A DNA stretch of 64,000 nt from Marinomonas profundi (GCF_020694005.1 NZ_CP073013.1:744001-808000), one strand, 5' to 3'. Counted from the first letter of the stretch, positions 1 through 11,207 are shown. The notes: generated from the sequence alone by a model not told the origin. Translations and numbers: made by a program.

Positions 1-1
1 T

Positions 2-1612
2 CATCATCTTGAGTTAGCACAAGGACGCATCCAACTGTCGCTTTGGTTTGGTGACGCAGAAGACGGTTTTGCCGCGCTTGATGCCGATGTCGATGCTTGG
101 TTTCTGGATGGCTTCGCCCCCAGTAAAAATCCGCAAATGTGGTCAGACACACTTTTTAAGCACATCCATCGCCTGAGTCATCAAGGGACCACTTTTTCGA
201 CCTTCACCGCGGCCGGCATCGTGCGCAGAGGGCTGAAAAGCGTTGGCTTCGAGGTGCGTAAAGTCAAAGGCTTTGGTCAAAAAAGAGAAATGACCGTTGG
301 CGAACTCAATCAGCCAACACCGCCGTTAACAGAGCGTATGTCACAGGGCCAATCTTGGTTTAACCTGCGCAGCGATAGCACCGCAGAAGTCACTAAAGTA
401 TTGGTTGTTGGCGCCGGGTTGGCAGGGGCAAACACCGCTTATGCGCTTGCCAAGCAAGGCATACGAGTGGAAGTGTGGGAACAAGGCAGCGTTATTGCTG
501 GCGGCGCCTCAGGTAACCCACAAGGCATGCTTTATCCAAAACTCACCACCCAAGACAGCTTTCTCAATCGTTTTTATCTTGCCGCTTATTTGCACGCCAC
601 ACGCTTTTACAGCGCGCTGGATAAGCAACGGACTTTTTGGGATCCGTGCGGCCTTATTCAACTCCCTAAACACGACAAAGAAGCAGAGCGCTTCCAAAAA
701 CTGCTGCAACAACAACTCTACCCTAAAAGCGTTTTGCAAGCCTCAACACAGAAGCCAGGCAGCTTATTATTACCTTTATCAGGCTGGGTCATCCCCAAAA
801 AGCTCTGTGAAACACTCCTATCTCACCCGAACATTCAGCTCAGACTCAATACCGCACTAAAGGAACTGCAATCCACCACGCTCCAGCCAGAAGACAAAAC
901 CGCAATACGCTGGCGGGCCATTGCAGCCAACCATTCAGATACCTTCTCTCATGTTGTGTTATGCACGGCGAATGACACCAATGAACTCAGCAACCTTCCT
1001 CATCTGCCAATTTACCCAATTCGCGGACAAGTAGCGCAGATGAACATAGAAGACGCGGTCAACGCTTGCCTGCAAAAAGGCGAATCTGCCGAAAAAATAG
1101 ACATTGAACAAGTATTGTGTGAATTTGGTTATGTTTCGCCGCCGATTGATGGTCTGATCCATTTTGGTTCGACTTATGATCTAAAAGACCAAGACACAGC
1201 GGTACGAGAGGAAGGACACAAGCGAAATCTCACCATTCTAGAAGATCTACTTGGCTTAAAAGGCAATACATTTAAAACAGAAGATTGCCAAGGCAGAGTC
1301 GCATTTCGTTGCGCCGTGACAGATTACACGCCGATTGTTGGCCCGATACAATCAACAGAAGTCTATCAGCAGGCGTATTCGACACTGAGCAAAAATGCAA
1401 AATGGCGATCCGATAACATCGCCGAATTAAATCAACAGCTTTACGTCAATATTGGCCATGGTTCGAGAGGCTTAATTTCCACCCCATTGAGTGGCCGCTA
1501 CATCGCAAGTTTGATTGCCGGCACACCATCGCCCTTGGAGCAAAATGTCAGCCACACATTACACCCAAGCCGCTTTATTATTCGTGATTTAAAGCGCAGC
1601 CAGAAAGTCTAA
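2..1612 (+). CDS. mnmC: tRNA U34 modification protein MnmC, C-terminal part (open at window edge)
   Basis: C-terminal part of the bifunctional enzyme that finishes mnm5s2U at tRNA wobble position 34. The frame is open from base 2. The first visible residues, ending FAPSKNPQMW near base 142, close the SAM-dependent methyltransferase domain. A Rossmann FAD site GAGLAGA (about bases 408-431) then opens the DAO-type oxidoreductase domain that removes the carboxymethyl group of cmnm5s2U. A C-terminal NIGHGSRGL motif fits the family. The ATG at 137 is internal, since methyltransferase sequence lies in frame upstream. The gene is convergent with the small gene at 1703-2032. Identification is secure; the N-terminus lies outside the window. 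Confidence 0.95.
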   Translation, partial: HHLELAQGRIQLSLWFGDAEDGFAALDADVDAWFLDGFAPSKNPQMWSDTLFKHIHRLSHQGTTFSTFTAAGIVRRGLKSVGFEVRKVKGFGQKREMTVGELNQPTPPLTERMSQGQSWFNLRSDSTAEVTKVLVVGAGLAGANTAYALAKQGIRVEVWEQGSVIAGGASGNPQGMLYPKLTTQDSFLNRFYLAAYLHATRFYSALDKQRTFWDPCGLIQLPKHDKEAERFQKLLQQQLYPKSVLQASTQKPGSLLLPLSGWVIPKKLCETLLSHPNIQLRLNTALKELQSTTLQPEDKTAIRWRAIAANHSDTFSHVVLCTANDTNELSNLPHLPIYPIRGQVAQMNIEDAVNACLQKGESAEKIDIEQVLCEFGYVSPPIDGLIHFGSTYDLKDQDTAVREEGHKRNLTILEDLLGLKGNTFKTEDCQGRVAFRCAVTDYTPIVGPIQSTEVYQQAYSTLSKNAKWRSDNIAELNQQLYVNIGHGSRGLISTPLSGRYIASLIAGTPSPLEQNVSHTLHPSRFIIRDLKRSQKV

Positions 1613-1647
1613 TATTGTCAAAGCAGGCCATTGCCACGACAGGCCAT

Positions 1648-1685
1648 TGTCACGGCTGGCAACGGTCAAATGCTGTGCCGTGACA
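1648..1685. repeat. Inverted repeat between convergent genes
   Basis: A perfect 9-base inverted repeat (TGTCACGGC at 1648-1656, GCCGTGACA at 1677-1685) encloses a 20-base loop between the convergent ends of mnmC and the small gene at 1703. Short direct repeats (CAGGCCATTG twice near 1624-1648; TGACACTC twice near 1681-1702) lie around it. There is no T-run on either strand, so it could be a weak bidirectional transcription barrier, but this is inference. Confidence 0.4.
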
Positions 1686-1702
1686 CTCCTACCATGACAC
1701 TC

Positions 1703-2032
1703 TTACGACTCAAATAACTCGCAAGCACTTGGAATCAATTCAACAAATCGATTCGAGGTTTGTGGGCGATAAATATATTTATTAAGGTTTGGCAGCAAGG
1801 CGCGCAATTGATCGCTTAACTGCAGCAAGCTTGGATTAATAGGCTCATAAGGATAGATATGATCCTGCAAGCTTAATTTGTGCAATTCATCCAGCTCATC
1901 TTGTAGAATGCTTTTCATCGCAAAAAATCGATCTTTCTGATTAATATCATTGGTTTCCCAATACGCATCAGAAAACGCCGAATTTAGTTCGTAAAAGATA
2001 TGCAAGGCATCAGCAACATTTTTTTTAGACAT
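1703..2032 (-). CDS. Hypothetical small protein (109 aa)
   Basis: I do not recognise this protein. It is acidic and predicted mostly helical, with no signal peptide, membrane segment or metal motif. The open frame extends upstream to 2062, but the internal ATG at 2032 is preceded by GGAG six bases before it, and the protein would then start MSKKNVADALH. It is divergent from cysE, with about 100 bases between the two starts, so promoters for both should lie there. The intact frame and good ribosome binding site support a real gene; the function is unknown. Confidence 0.65.
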   Translation of the reverse strand: MSKKNVADALHIFYELNSAFSDAYWETNDINQKDRFFAMKSILQDELDELHKLSLQDHIYPYEPINPSLLQLSDQLRALLPNLNKYIYRPQTSNRFVELIPSACELFES

Positions 2033-2070
2033 ATTATCTCCATCTTTTTCAGCAATCTTCATATTGCCCC

Positions 2071-2098
2071 TTGTATTGTTTAACCCTAACCTTATAAC
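2071..2098 (+). promoter_or_regulatory. Possible cysE promoter
   Basis: TATAAC at 2093-2098 matches the -10 consensus at five of six positions. Sixteen bases upstream, TTGTAT (2071-2076) is a poor -35. It lies 39 bases before the proposed cysE start. The weak -35 keeps this tentative. Confidence 0.3.
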
Positions 2099-2136
2099 CT
2101 ACATTCTAAACGTGAATCAATATAGGTGAATACCCC

Positions 2137-2964
2137 TTGAGTACGACAATGAATCATGACGTGACTTCTGACAATCTCTGGCAATCTTTGCAAGCAGAAG
2201 CAGACAAGCTTGCCCAAGATGAGCCTATTTTGGCCAGCTACTTTAACACCACTATTTTGCGTCATGACACATTATGTTCAGCATTAAGTTTTCTGCTTGC
2301 CAGCAAGTTAGACAGCATATCCATTCCCGCTATGGTATTACGAGAAGTATTCGAAGAAGCCATGGCAGATACTCACTCTGGCATTGTTAGATGCATCGAG
2401 CAAGACATTTTAGCCATAAAAGAACGTGATGCAGCGTGCGATACTTTCACCACGCCACTGCTGTTTTTTAAAGGCTTCCACGCGCTGCAAACCTACCGTG
2501 TGGCCAACTGGCTATGGAAGAACAACCGCAAGAGCTTAGCCTTGTACCTGCAAGGCCAAATGTCGATGGTGTTTAGCGTCGACATTCACCCAGCGGCAAC
2601 CATCGGCTGCGGTGTCATGCTCGACCACGCCACTGGCCTTGTGGTCGGCGAAACCTGTGTGATTGAAGACAACGTCTCTATTTTACAATCGGTTACCCTA
2701 GGCGGCACAGGCAAAGAACATGGCGATCGTCACCCTAAAATACGCTCAGGCGTATTGATTGGCGCTGGCGCCAAAATCCTTGGCAATATTGAAGTCGGTG
2801 AAGGGGCAAAAATTGGCGCGGGCAGCGTGGTATTAGAAGCGGTTGAACACCATACAACCGTGGCGGGTGTGCCCGCCAAAGTTGTCGGCCACAATACCGA
2901 AGAAGAGCCATCCAGAGTCATGGATCACAACATCAACCACTGCGTTCGCGATTGCGTGGAATAA
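2137..2964 (+). CDS. cysE: Serine O-acetyltransferase
   Basis: Transfers acetyl from acetyl-CoA to L-serine, giving O-acetylserine, the precursor of cysteine; cytosolic. The N-terminal half (residues about 10-145) is the helical SATase domain. Residues about 149-251 form the left-handed beta helix of hexapeptide repeats. Asp149 (DIHP) and His164 (DHATG) match the catalytic pair of the family. The start is taken as TTG at 2137, because AGGTGA (2124-2129) lies seven bases upstream; the ATG at 2149 would be about 19 bases from it. The 275-residue length is normal. Adjacent genes have no cysteine role, so it appears to be transcribed alone. Confidence 0.95.
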   Translation: MSTTMNHDVTSDNLWQSLQAEADKLAQDEPILASYFNTTILRHDTLCSALSFLLASKLDSISIPAMVLREVFEEAMADTHSGIVRCIEQDILAIKERDAACDTFTTPLLFFKGFHALQTYRVANWLWKNNRKSLALYLQGQMSMVFSVDIHPAATIGCGVMLDHATGLVVGETCVIEDNVSILQSVTLGGTGKEHGDRHPKIRSGVLIGAGAKILGNIEVGEGAKIGAGSVVLEAVEHHTTVAGVPAKVVGHNTEEEPSRVMDHNINHCVRDCVE

Positions 2965-2982
2965 TACGCCACCAATAAATAA

Positions 2983-3002
2983 CCCCGCCCCAAGGGGCGA
3001 GG
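2983..3002. terminator. GC-rich hairpin after cysE
   Basis: Arms around CGCCCC-AA-GGGGCG form a compact stem just after the cysE stop, extended by two more pairs past one mismatch. No T-run follows on the plus strand. On the minus strand the sequence after the stem is T-rich (GGTTATTTATTGG), so it may also stop transcription arriving from ligA-yheU. Confidence 0.4.
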
Positions 3003-3087
3003 TATCGGTACGTTATTCGAAAAATGCTAGACTTTGTTCATATCTCATTCCCTCGAAAGAGGTTGTCGCTAAACGAATTCCGTGATC

Positions 3088-3160
3088 TTGTCGTGCCTTT
3101 AGGCCGACAAAAAACACACCACGACAAATTACGTCTTGTCGGGCTAAAGCCGCGACCTAC
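3088..3160. repeat. Intergenic palindromic repeat (REP-like), two half-elements
   Basis: Bases 3088-3110 and 3136-3160 are two hairpin-forming elements of the family that makes up the array at 57.35-57.65 kb. The first is the reverse complement of the core beginning TTGTCGGCCTAAAGGC. The second reads TTGTCGGGCTAAAGCC, a two-base exchange that keeps the stem paired. They lie between the cysE and yheU ends. No gene occupies 2965-3202. Confidence 0.7.
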
Positions 3161-3202
3161 AAAAACCAATATAAATCAACCAATTGTAGATTAAATAACA
3201 TC

Positions 3203-3445
3203 TCATGCCTGACCATAGTCGTAATGACTTAACGCCTCTTTCGGAATCATCTTGATGGTTTCACTCTCTGTATCAAACAACAATACAGCGTCCCCACTTC
3301 GTAATGCTCTTAGCGCCTGATCACGTTTTTGCGCCACAGACAGATCATAATCGCCATAATCTGTGCCGTCACGAGAGACGATATCATCCAAAATAGTGTC
3401 TAAGGTATCTGGGGCCAACGAATCGTAAGGTATTAGCGTATCCAA
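3203..3445 (-). CDS. yheU: YheU/UPF0270 family protein
   Basis: An 80-residue protein of the UPF0270 (YheU) family. The family hallmarks LIPYDSLAPDTL near the N-terminus, GTDYGDYD in the middle and SGDAVLLFD toward the C-terminus are all present. The biochemical function of the family is not known. The start is a TTG abutting the ligA stop codon. A GGAG eight bases upstream, inside the end of ligA, supports it and points to cotranscription with ligA. Confidence 0.85.
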   Translation of the reverse strand: MDTLIPYDSLAPDTLDTILDDIVSRDGTDYGDYDLSVAQKRDQALRALRSGDAVLLFDTESETIKMIPKEALSHYDYGQA

Positions 3446-5506
<2,061 letters not shown>

Positions 5507-5529
5507 TCAGACCTGCATTGGATAACAAA

Positions 5530-5563
5530 CAGGAAAACAATCAAGGCCCCTTAGGGCCTTGAT
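5530..5563 (-). terminator. Rho-independent terminator after zipA
   Basis: A perfect 10-base-pair stem (5540-5549 with 5554-5563) with a four-base loop starts six bases past the zipA stop. On the minus strand it is followed by TGTTTTCCTG. It separates zipA from ligA, so ligA-yheU should have its own promoter or depend on read-through. Confidence 0.8.
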
Positions 5564-5568
5564 GCATA

Positions 5569-6582
5569 CTATTGTTTACTGCGCATTAAGCGGCGACGCT
5601 CAAAATCCCGTATTCGCTGACGACAATGGGCGATCGTTTGCTCACTCATTGGGCTTCGGCGCTCATCTCGTAACTCTCCGCCTAGGTTGCGCACTAAGGT
5701 TTGCGCTGTTTCAAGCATAAAATCAAAGGCTTTCATGCTGTTTTTGGGTCCCGGTAGCCCCATGAAAAAACTGACGCCGGGGCAATCGTTTTCCCCCATG
5801 GTGTCCAAATCAAAGGTGCCAGGTTCAATGGCGTTGGCCATACTAAATTGCACTCGACCACGATCAAAACCATCTTCATGGCGATGGAAAATATCCATTT
5901 CGCCATAGCGCATACCGCAATTCAAAATAAGCTGAAGCAACTCCATCCCAGAAAAACTCTGGCCTTCTGGAGCAAAAATATTAATGACGATGACTTCTTC
6001 TATTTCAGCAATATGCTTATCTTCTTCCACTGTCTCTAGGTCTTCGGCGGCCGTGTTTGAAGCCACCTGATCCATATCAATTTCTGAATAACTGCGCTCA
6101 TAATCTTCATAACGCGGCCCATCTTCATGATGGTTTTCAGTCACTGGCGCATCAAGATCAAGCTCATCTTGTTCATAAAAACCGTCGTCTGAATAATTTT
6201 GCTCTGACACCGCCGAATCACCAAAGTCTCGTTCGGGTACCAAAGAAGCCAGCTCATCCAGATGCAAATCGGCGTCTCGATCCATTTCAGGGCCAGAATC
6301 TACTTTGTGAGGAACATCCGTTAGCGGTGCTTTAGATGTCTTCCTCGCATTTTCAAAGGCACTAATAATAGGGTTTTGAGCAGAAAAGCCTTCTTCTTTA
6401 GGCGGCTTTCGGCCCTCTGGTCGCACCAAGGCGTCGCCTTCAAGGTCGTCTGTGTCCGCAAGATCATTATCCTGAGCCGTGTATTCTTGGCCTTTTTTAT
6501 AGCGACGAAATCCATCTATGAGGATAGCGACAATAATGACGACCCCAATCAAGATTAGCCATTCACGCAAGCTAAATTCCAT
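5569..6582 (-). CDS. zipA: Cell division protein ZipA
   Basis: Inner membrane protein that tethers FtsZ to the membrane in the early divisome. Residues 1-7 are periplasmic, followed by one membrane segment (about 8-25, LILIGVVIIVAILIDGF), a charged patch, a long acidic unstructured linker (about 35-195) and the globular FtsZ-binding domain (about 200-330). The linker is Asp/Glu rich rather than strongly Pro/Gln rich. zipA commonly lies between smc and ligA; here no smc lies upstream and the next gene is ccmI. Confidence 0.93.
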   Translation of the reverse strand: MEFSLREWLILIGVVIIVAILIDGFRRYKKGQEYTAQDNDLADTDDLEGDALVRPEGRKPPKEEGFSAQNPIISAFENARKTSKAPLTDVPHKVDSGPEMDRDADLHLDELASLVPERDFGDSAVSEQNYSDDGFYEQDELDLDAPVTENHHEDGPRYEDYERSYSEIDMDQVASNTAAEDLETVEEDKHIAEIEEVIVINIFAPEGQSFSGMELLQLILNCGMRYGEMDIFHRHEDGFDRGRVQFSMANAIEPGTFDLDTMGENDCPGVSFFMGLPGPKNSMKAFDFMLETAQTLVRNLGGELRDERRSPMSEQTIAHCRQRIRDFERRRLMRSKQ

Positions 6583-6647
6583 TACCTATTCCGAATCACA
6601 TCAATTAAAGTGGACTGTATTATCAAACGAAGCGCTTTAGGTTTCAA

Positions 6648-7853
6648 TTACAAGGCGACCTTGATGGCGAAAATCTCTTTACTATTTGTCAGTAGACCAT
6701 GTTTTATACCGATAATTCGACCTTTTGTCAGATCATTGTCATTAATACTCGATAATTTCACCACCACATCTACTTTTTTTGTTTCCGCCAGTGTCGCGGT
6801 TGGCATCAGGGCATCAAGATTGGTGAGTAAAATAAGCGGTTCTAAGTCCTCAGGAAACACACGCTGTATGGCGATCGGCATTTTCTCCCCTTCTGCCAAC
6901 GCATAAACCAGTAAAACATCGTCTGACCGCCAAGGCCGAGCGTTCGCATCCCATTCAATTTTCACCGCCAGTTGATGCGTAATAATAGGCGCCACTTGCT
7001 GATAATCAATGCGACCAAGTTGTCGAGCCTTCGCAATAGCAGACAACAGCGCCAAACGCTCTGCCGAGCGGACGCTATAACGAATCGCCTCCTGCCACGC
7101 CAATACGGCCCCTAAATAGTTGTGCTGTGCAAATTCCGCCACGCCCTTTAAATCCAGCGCCGTGGCTTGAGTAGGATCTTGTTGCAAAATAGTCTTCACC
7201 ACGGTTTGCATTTTTGGCGAACTTTGATTGTCATTGGCATAAAAAATTGCCAACGCATATTCTGCCAATAAGGCCACTCGGTCCTCTGCATGCTGCGGAC
7301 GTTTTTCTAAGGCTTTTTCAAACGCGGTGACGGCTTCTTGGTACTTCCCAGCGCTCACATAATCGCTTGCTAGATAATACCAATCTTCTGTTCTGCCATA
7401 GCGTTCACTACGATATTGCAAAAATTCCGTGATTTTCTGCGGCGTCAGTTGTTGTGTTTGCAAATCTTGTGTAAAAACCACTTCAGCGGCATAACCAAGT
7501 TTTTGGTACAGGCTCACACTGCCCAACACCATGATCGCCATAGCCCCCAGCATCAACCAACGGGCAAAAGAAACATCCGTGCGAAAAAAATGTTTTCGTC
7601 GCTTACCAACAGCACCGACTTCATGTTCGACATCCGCTAAAAGCTGGTTCGACTCACTGGGCGTCAAGCGCCCAGCGTCCCGTTCTTCCGCGATTTCTAC
7701 CCGGCGCAGCGTAGCAAATGCTTGACGCTCTTGCTCTTCATTGCCACCAACACTATCGCTAAGACTGTTACCAGCATATTGCGCAAGCACGCCATATAAA
7801 TACACCATACTCAGGACTATCATGGAAATCATGGCTAGATACGCAATCATCAC
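6648..7853 (-). CDS. ccmI: Cytochrome c maturation protein CcmI (CycH)
   Basis: Apocytochrome c chaperone that hands the CXXCH-bearing polypeptide to the CcmF/CcmH heme ligation complex. A membrane segment at residues about 3-22 is followed by a cytoplasmic loop with the ERDAGRLTPSE-type sequence of the family. A second membrane segment lies near 92-112, and a TPR region begins near 140 in the periplasm. The 401-residue length is normal. The start overlaps the ccmH stop by four bases, and it is the last gene of the ccm operon. Confidence 0.92.
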   Translation of the reverse strand: MMIAYLAMISMIVLSMVYLYGVLAQYAGNSLSDSVGGNEEQERQAFATLRRVEIAEERDAGRLTPSESNQLLADVEHEVGAVGKRRKHFFRTDVSFARWLMLGAMAIMVLGSVSLYQKLGYAAEVVFTQDLQTQQLTPQKITEFLQYRSERYGRTEDWYYLASDYVSAGKYQEAVTAFEKALEKRPQHAEDRVALLAEYALAIFYANDNQSSPKMQTVVKTILQQDPTQATALDLKGVAEFAQHNYLGAVLAWQEAIRYSVRSAERLALLSAIAKARQLGRIDYQQVAPIITHQLAVKIEWDANARPWRSDDVLLVYALAEGEKMPIAIQRVFPEDLEPLILLTNLDALMPTATLAETKKVDVVVKLSSINDNDLTKGRIIGIKHGLLTNSKEIFAIKVAL

Positions 7854-8260
7854 AACCCACCTCCGCGCCGTTTACGGTTTGTCATTACCACGCCAACAAA
7901 AGCTAGAAAGCCCAACCCGAGCAGAATAAAGGGCCCATACCACAGTAAGAAAGTCGCGGAAGAATGCAGCGGACGATACAAGACAAAAGAACCGTAACGG
8001 GCGACCATGTAATCAATAATTTCTTGATCTGTCTTGCCTTGCTCAATCATCTGATGCACCTGCTCTCGCAAATCGATGGCAATAGCAGAACTTGAATCGG
8101 CCAGATTTTGGTTCTGACATTTTGGGCAGCGCAACTCGGCAACCAAACTTTGATAACGGGTTTTGTGCAATGCTGAACTAAACGTCATTTGCTCTTGAGC
8201 CAAAGCAGACCAGGAAAAACACATGACAAAAGACAATAATACCCCTCTAAAAAACCTCAT
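7850..8260 (-). CDS. ccmH: Cytochrome c maturation protein CcmH
   Basis: Membrane-anchored periplasmic thiol oxidoreductase that works on apocytochrome c with CcmF. The protein has a signal peptide (MRFFRGVLL...SALA), the RCPKCQ redox motif, the helical IDLREQV...YGSFVLY region and a C-terminal membrane anchor. The start is set at 8260, where ATG overlaps the ccmG stop as ATGA; the open frame continues upstream but would overlap ccmG by 31 bases. It is the short, single-domain form, with the TPR part on the separate ccmI gene. Confidence 0.93.
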   Translation of the reverse strand: MRFFRGVLLSFVMCFSWSALAQEQMTFSSALHKTRYQSLVAELRCPKCQNQNLADSSSAIAIDLREQVHQMIEQGKTDQEIIDYMVARYGSFVLYRPLHSSATFLLWYGPFILLGLGFLAFVGVVMTNRKRRGGGL

Positions 8261-8766
8261 TTCATATAGCCTTTTATTGATGGCCAATTCTCGGCACTAA
8301 TGACGCCTTGGAGTCGATAAACCACCACACCAGCACTGTCGACCACAAAGGTTTCGGGGGCGCCAGTGACCCCCATATCGACACCAAAATGTCCCCTCTC
8401 ATCCATCAGTACCCACTGATAAGGATCGCCTTTTTGCGCCAACCATTGCACCGCAAGCGCTTGTTGATCTTTATAATTAATGCCGACTATAGGCACGCCA
8501 GACTTCGCCAGTTGCATTAAAAAAGGATGTTCAAGATGACAAGCAGGGCACCAGGTGCCCCAAAAGTTGACTAGGTAAGCGGTCTTTGGCAAATCGCTTT
8601 GTGTGTAAACTTGGTCATTCTGCAGAGACACCAAGGCAAAGTCAGGTAGTTTTTTGCCGACCAAGGCCGAAGGCATGTATTGCGTATCTTTGCCTAGCTG
8701 AAAATACAATAGGCTGCCAAGTAACAAGAAAACCACTAGCGGTATAAACAACACTATTTTACGCAT
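8257..8766 (-). CDS. ccmG: Thiol:disulfide oxidoreductase CcmG (DsbE)
   Basis: Periplasmic membrane-anchored thioredoxin that keeps the heme-binding cysteines of apocytochrome c reduced. An N-terminal anchor (IVLFIPLVVFLLLGSLLYF) is followed by a thioredoxin fold with the WCPAC active site and the TGAPETFVVD cis-proline loop. The start at 8766 (MRKIVLF) lies one base after the ccmF stop and has AGGA upstream; the longer open frame from 8820 would run through the end of ccmF. Neighbours on both sides are ccm genes. Confidence 0.94.
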   Translation of the reverse strand: MRKIVLFIPLVVFLLLGSLLYFQLGKDTQYMPSALVGKKLPDFALVSLQNDQVYTQSDLPKTAYLVNFWGTWCPACHLEHPFLMQLAKSGVPIVGINYKDQQALAVQWLAQKGDPYQWVLMDERGHFGVDMGVTGAPETFVVDSAGVVVYRLQGVISAENWPSIKGYMK

Positions 8767-8767
8767 C

Positions 8768-10705
8768 TTAGATTCCTGCCCTTTTGCGATAACGCTTATC
8801 CACTGCCGCCAACAATCCACCCGCCATCATCATCAACCCACCCAGCCAGATCCAGCGTACAAAAGACTTCACATAAATCCGCACGCCCCACGCGGAATCG
8901 TCCAATTGTTCCCCCAAGGAAACATACAAGTCACGCGTAAAACCAGCATCCAAGGCGGCTTCGGTCATCACTTGCTGGCGGGTGGTAAAGAAGCGCTTTT
9001 CAGGATGAAGCACAGCAACCGCTTTATTCGCCTTGTAAGCGGTAAACTGCCCTTTGCTCGCCACATAATTCGGTCCTTTTACTTGCACCATTTGATCAAA
9101 TTGAAATTCATAACCCGCCAGCGTCACTCGATCCCCGGGCGATAAGCGCAACATAGATTCCTTGCTGTTAACACTCACCATAACGATTCCCACCAAGGTA
9201 ACGACCATCCCCAAGTGCGCCAATAACATGGCGTAATAATTCCTCGGCAATTGTCTAGCGCGGGGGATAATTCCCTTTGTACCAGCAGAGACTTTTTCAA
9301 ACCAATCTAAAAAAGACAGCACCACCACCCAAAAGGCCACCGTCAAACTCAACCAAGCCAGAAATCCAAATTGATAATAATAAACCAGCAAAGCGGCGGC
9401 TAACATCGACACAATAGCCGCCATTAGGCACGGTTTAAACAACACGTTGAATGTCGTGTGATGCCATTTAGACAAGGGACCAACCGCCATAAAAACCATC
9501 AGCAGCAAGGCGATTGGCGTAAAGACACTATTGAAATAAGGCGCACCAACGGAAATTTTCCCCAACCCCAACACATCGAATATCAAAGGATACAAGGTGC
9601 CCAATAAAACCGTTAAGGTCAGAACCGTTAATAAAATGTTGTTGAGTAGCAACCAAGCCTCTCGCCCAGTGGCACCAAACGACACACTAGATCGAACCTC
9701 AGCCGCTCGAATGGCGTACAGTAACAAGCTGCCGCCAACGAACACCAAGAGCAACACCAAAATAAACAGACCACGCGTAGGATCCGCTGCGAAAGAATGC
9801 ACTGACGTCAGCACACCAGAACGCACCAGAAATGCACCAAGCAAGGACAAACTAAAGGTGAAAATAGCCAGCAAGACGGTCCAGCTTTTGAACACTCCGC
9901 GTTTCTCCGTCACAGCTAAAGAGTGCAACAAAGCGGTTCCCGCTAACCAAGGCATAAAAGAGGCGTTTTCCACCGGGTCCCAAAACCACCAACCGCCCCA
10001 GCCTAATTCATAATAAGCCCACCAGCTTCCTAGCGTGATACCTAAGGTTAAAAATGCCCACGCAGTCGCTGTCCAAGGTCTTGCCCAACGCGCCCAGGAA
10101 GCATTCAAATTGCCAGTAATCAAAGCCGTCACCGCAAAGGCAAAGGTCACAGAGAAGCCAACGTAGCCCATGTACAAAACAGGAGGGTGAACAATCAGAC
10201 CAAAGTCCTGCAACAGCGGATTTAGATCACCACCATTCAGAGGCACATCGGGTAATAAGCGAGCAAAAGGAGACGAAGTAAACAGCAGGAAGGATAAAAA
10301 ACCCAAACAGACCATGCCCAACACAGACAACACAACAGGCCCAATATCCTCCGGTAAGGTGCTACTTTTCAACGCCACCGCAGAGCACCACCCCGCGAGA
10401 ATCAGCACCCACAATAACAGCGAACCTTCATGCCCACTCCATAGCGCACTGAATTTATACCAAACGGGCAACTGGCTGCTTGAGTTCTGACTCACGTACA
10501 ACACGGAAAAGTCATCCATCAAAAATGCCACGCTTAACAGCACAAAACTTACTAGGACCAAGACAGACATAATAAAGGTCAGCGGTCGAGCCGTTTCCAA
10601 CAAGAGCCGATTGCCTTGCCAATAACCAATCAATGGCAATGAGGACAAAAACAAAGCAAAAAACAACGACAATATCAGCGAAAATTGACCTATTTCAGGT
10701 AACAT
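8768..10705 (-). CDS. ccmF: Cytochrome c heme lyase subunit CcmF
   Basis: Polytopic inner membrane protein that accepts heme from holo-CcmE and, with CcmH and CcmI, ligates it to apocytochrome c. About 15 hydrophobic segments are visible. The tryptophan-rich WWD domain reads GGWWFWDPVENASFMPW, and conserved histidines flank it. The 645-residue length is typical. It lies 34 bases downstream of ccmE and is followed directly by ccmG. Confidence 0.96.
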   Translation of the reverse strand: MLPEIGQFSLILSLFFALFLSSLPLIGYWQGNRLLLETARPLTFIMSVLVLVSFVLLSVAFLMDDFSVLYVSQNSSSQLPVWYKFSALWSGHEGSLLLWVLILAGWCSAVALKSSTLPEDIGPVVLSVLGMVCLGFLSFLLFTSSPFARLLPDVPLNGGDLNPLLQDFGLIVHPPVLYMGYVGFSVTFAFAVTALITGNLNASWARWARPWTATAWAFLTLGITLGSWWAYYELGWGGWWFWDPVENASFMPWLAGTALLHSLAVTEKRGVFKSWTVLLAIFTFSLSLLGAFLVRSGVLTSVHSFAADPTRGLFILVLLLVFVGGSLLLYAIRAAEVRSSVSFGATGREAWLLLNNILLTVLTLTVLLGTLYPLIFDVLGLGKISVGAPYFNSVFTPIALLLMVFMAVGPLSKWHHTTFNVLFKPCLMAAIVSMLAAALLVYYYQFGFLAWLSLTVAFWVVVLSFLDWFEKVSAGTKGIIPRARQLPRNYYAMLLAHLGMVVTLVGIVMVSVNSKESMLRLSPGDRVTLAGYEFQFDQMVQVKGPNYVASKGQFTAYKANKAVAVLHPEKRFFTTRQQVMTEAALDAGFTRDLYVSLGEQLDDSAWGVRIYVKSFVRWIWLGGLMMMAGGLLAAVDKRYRKRAGI

Positions 10706-10739
10706 AAACAGCCTAAACTCATTTAAATAGATAATTCGG

Positions 10740-11207
10740 TTAAAAGGGCGGCACGGCGTTTTTCAAGTTAGTTGGCGCCGAATTCTGTGCGTTTTTTAAC
10801 GCCTCAGACACTTCCGGTGGCATGTATTTTTCATCGTGTTTGGCGAGCACTTGGGTGGCTGCAAAAATACCATTATCATTTAATCGACCTTGCGCCACCA
10901 CGCCCTGACCTTCTCTGAATAAATCCGGCAGAATGCCACGATACTCAATCGTCACTCGATGTTGAAAATCAGTCACTTCAAAAGACACCGCCAAACTGAC
11001 AGGGTCGCGCTTTATGCTGCCTTCCACCACCATACCGCCCGCACGAATATTCGTATTACGCGGGGCTTCTCCCATCACAATTTGGGATGGCGAAAAAAAC
11101 AAATTAATGTTTTGCTGCAGGGCGTACATCACCAATCCGATAGCGGCGCTTAAGATCAGCAAAATCGCCGTTATTATCAGCAAACGTTTTTTTCTGACTG
11201 GGTGCAT
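10740..11207 (-). CDS. ccmE: Heme chaperone CcmE
   Basis: Periplasmic heme chaperone that binds heme covalently and passes it to CcmF. The protein has a positively charged N-terminus, one membrane anchor ([22 protein letters not shown]) and a beta-barrel OB domain. The heme-attaching histidine lies in VLAKHDEKY, followed by the PPEV tail motif. The start is placed at 11207 ([10 protein letters not shown]), whose ATG overlaps the ccmD stop as TAATG. The open frame upstream is the +1 shadow of ccmD. Confidence 0.94.
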   Translation of the reverse strand: MHPVRKKRLLIITAILLILSAAIGLVMYALQQNINLFFSPSQIVMGEAPRNTNIRAGGMVVEGSIKRDPVSLAVSFEVTDFQHRVTIEYRGILPDLFREGQGVVAQGRLNDNGIFAATQVLAKHDEKYMPPEVSEALKNAQNSAPTNLKNAVPPF

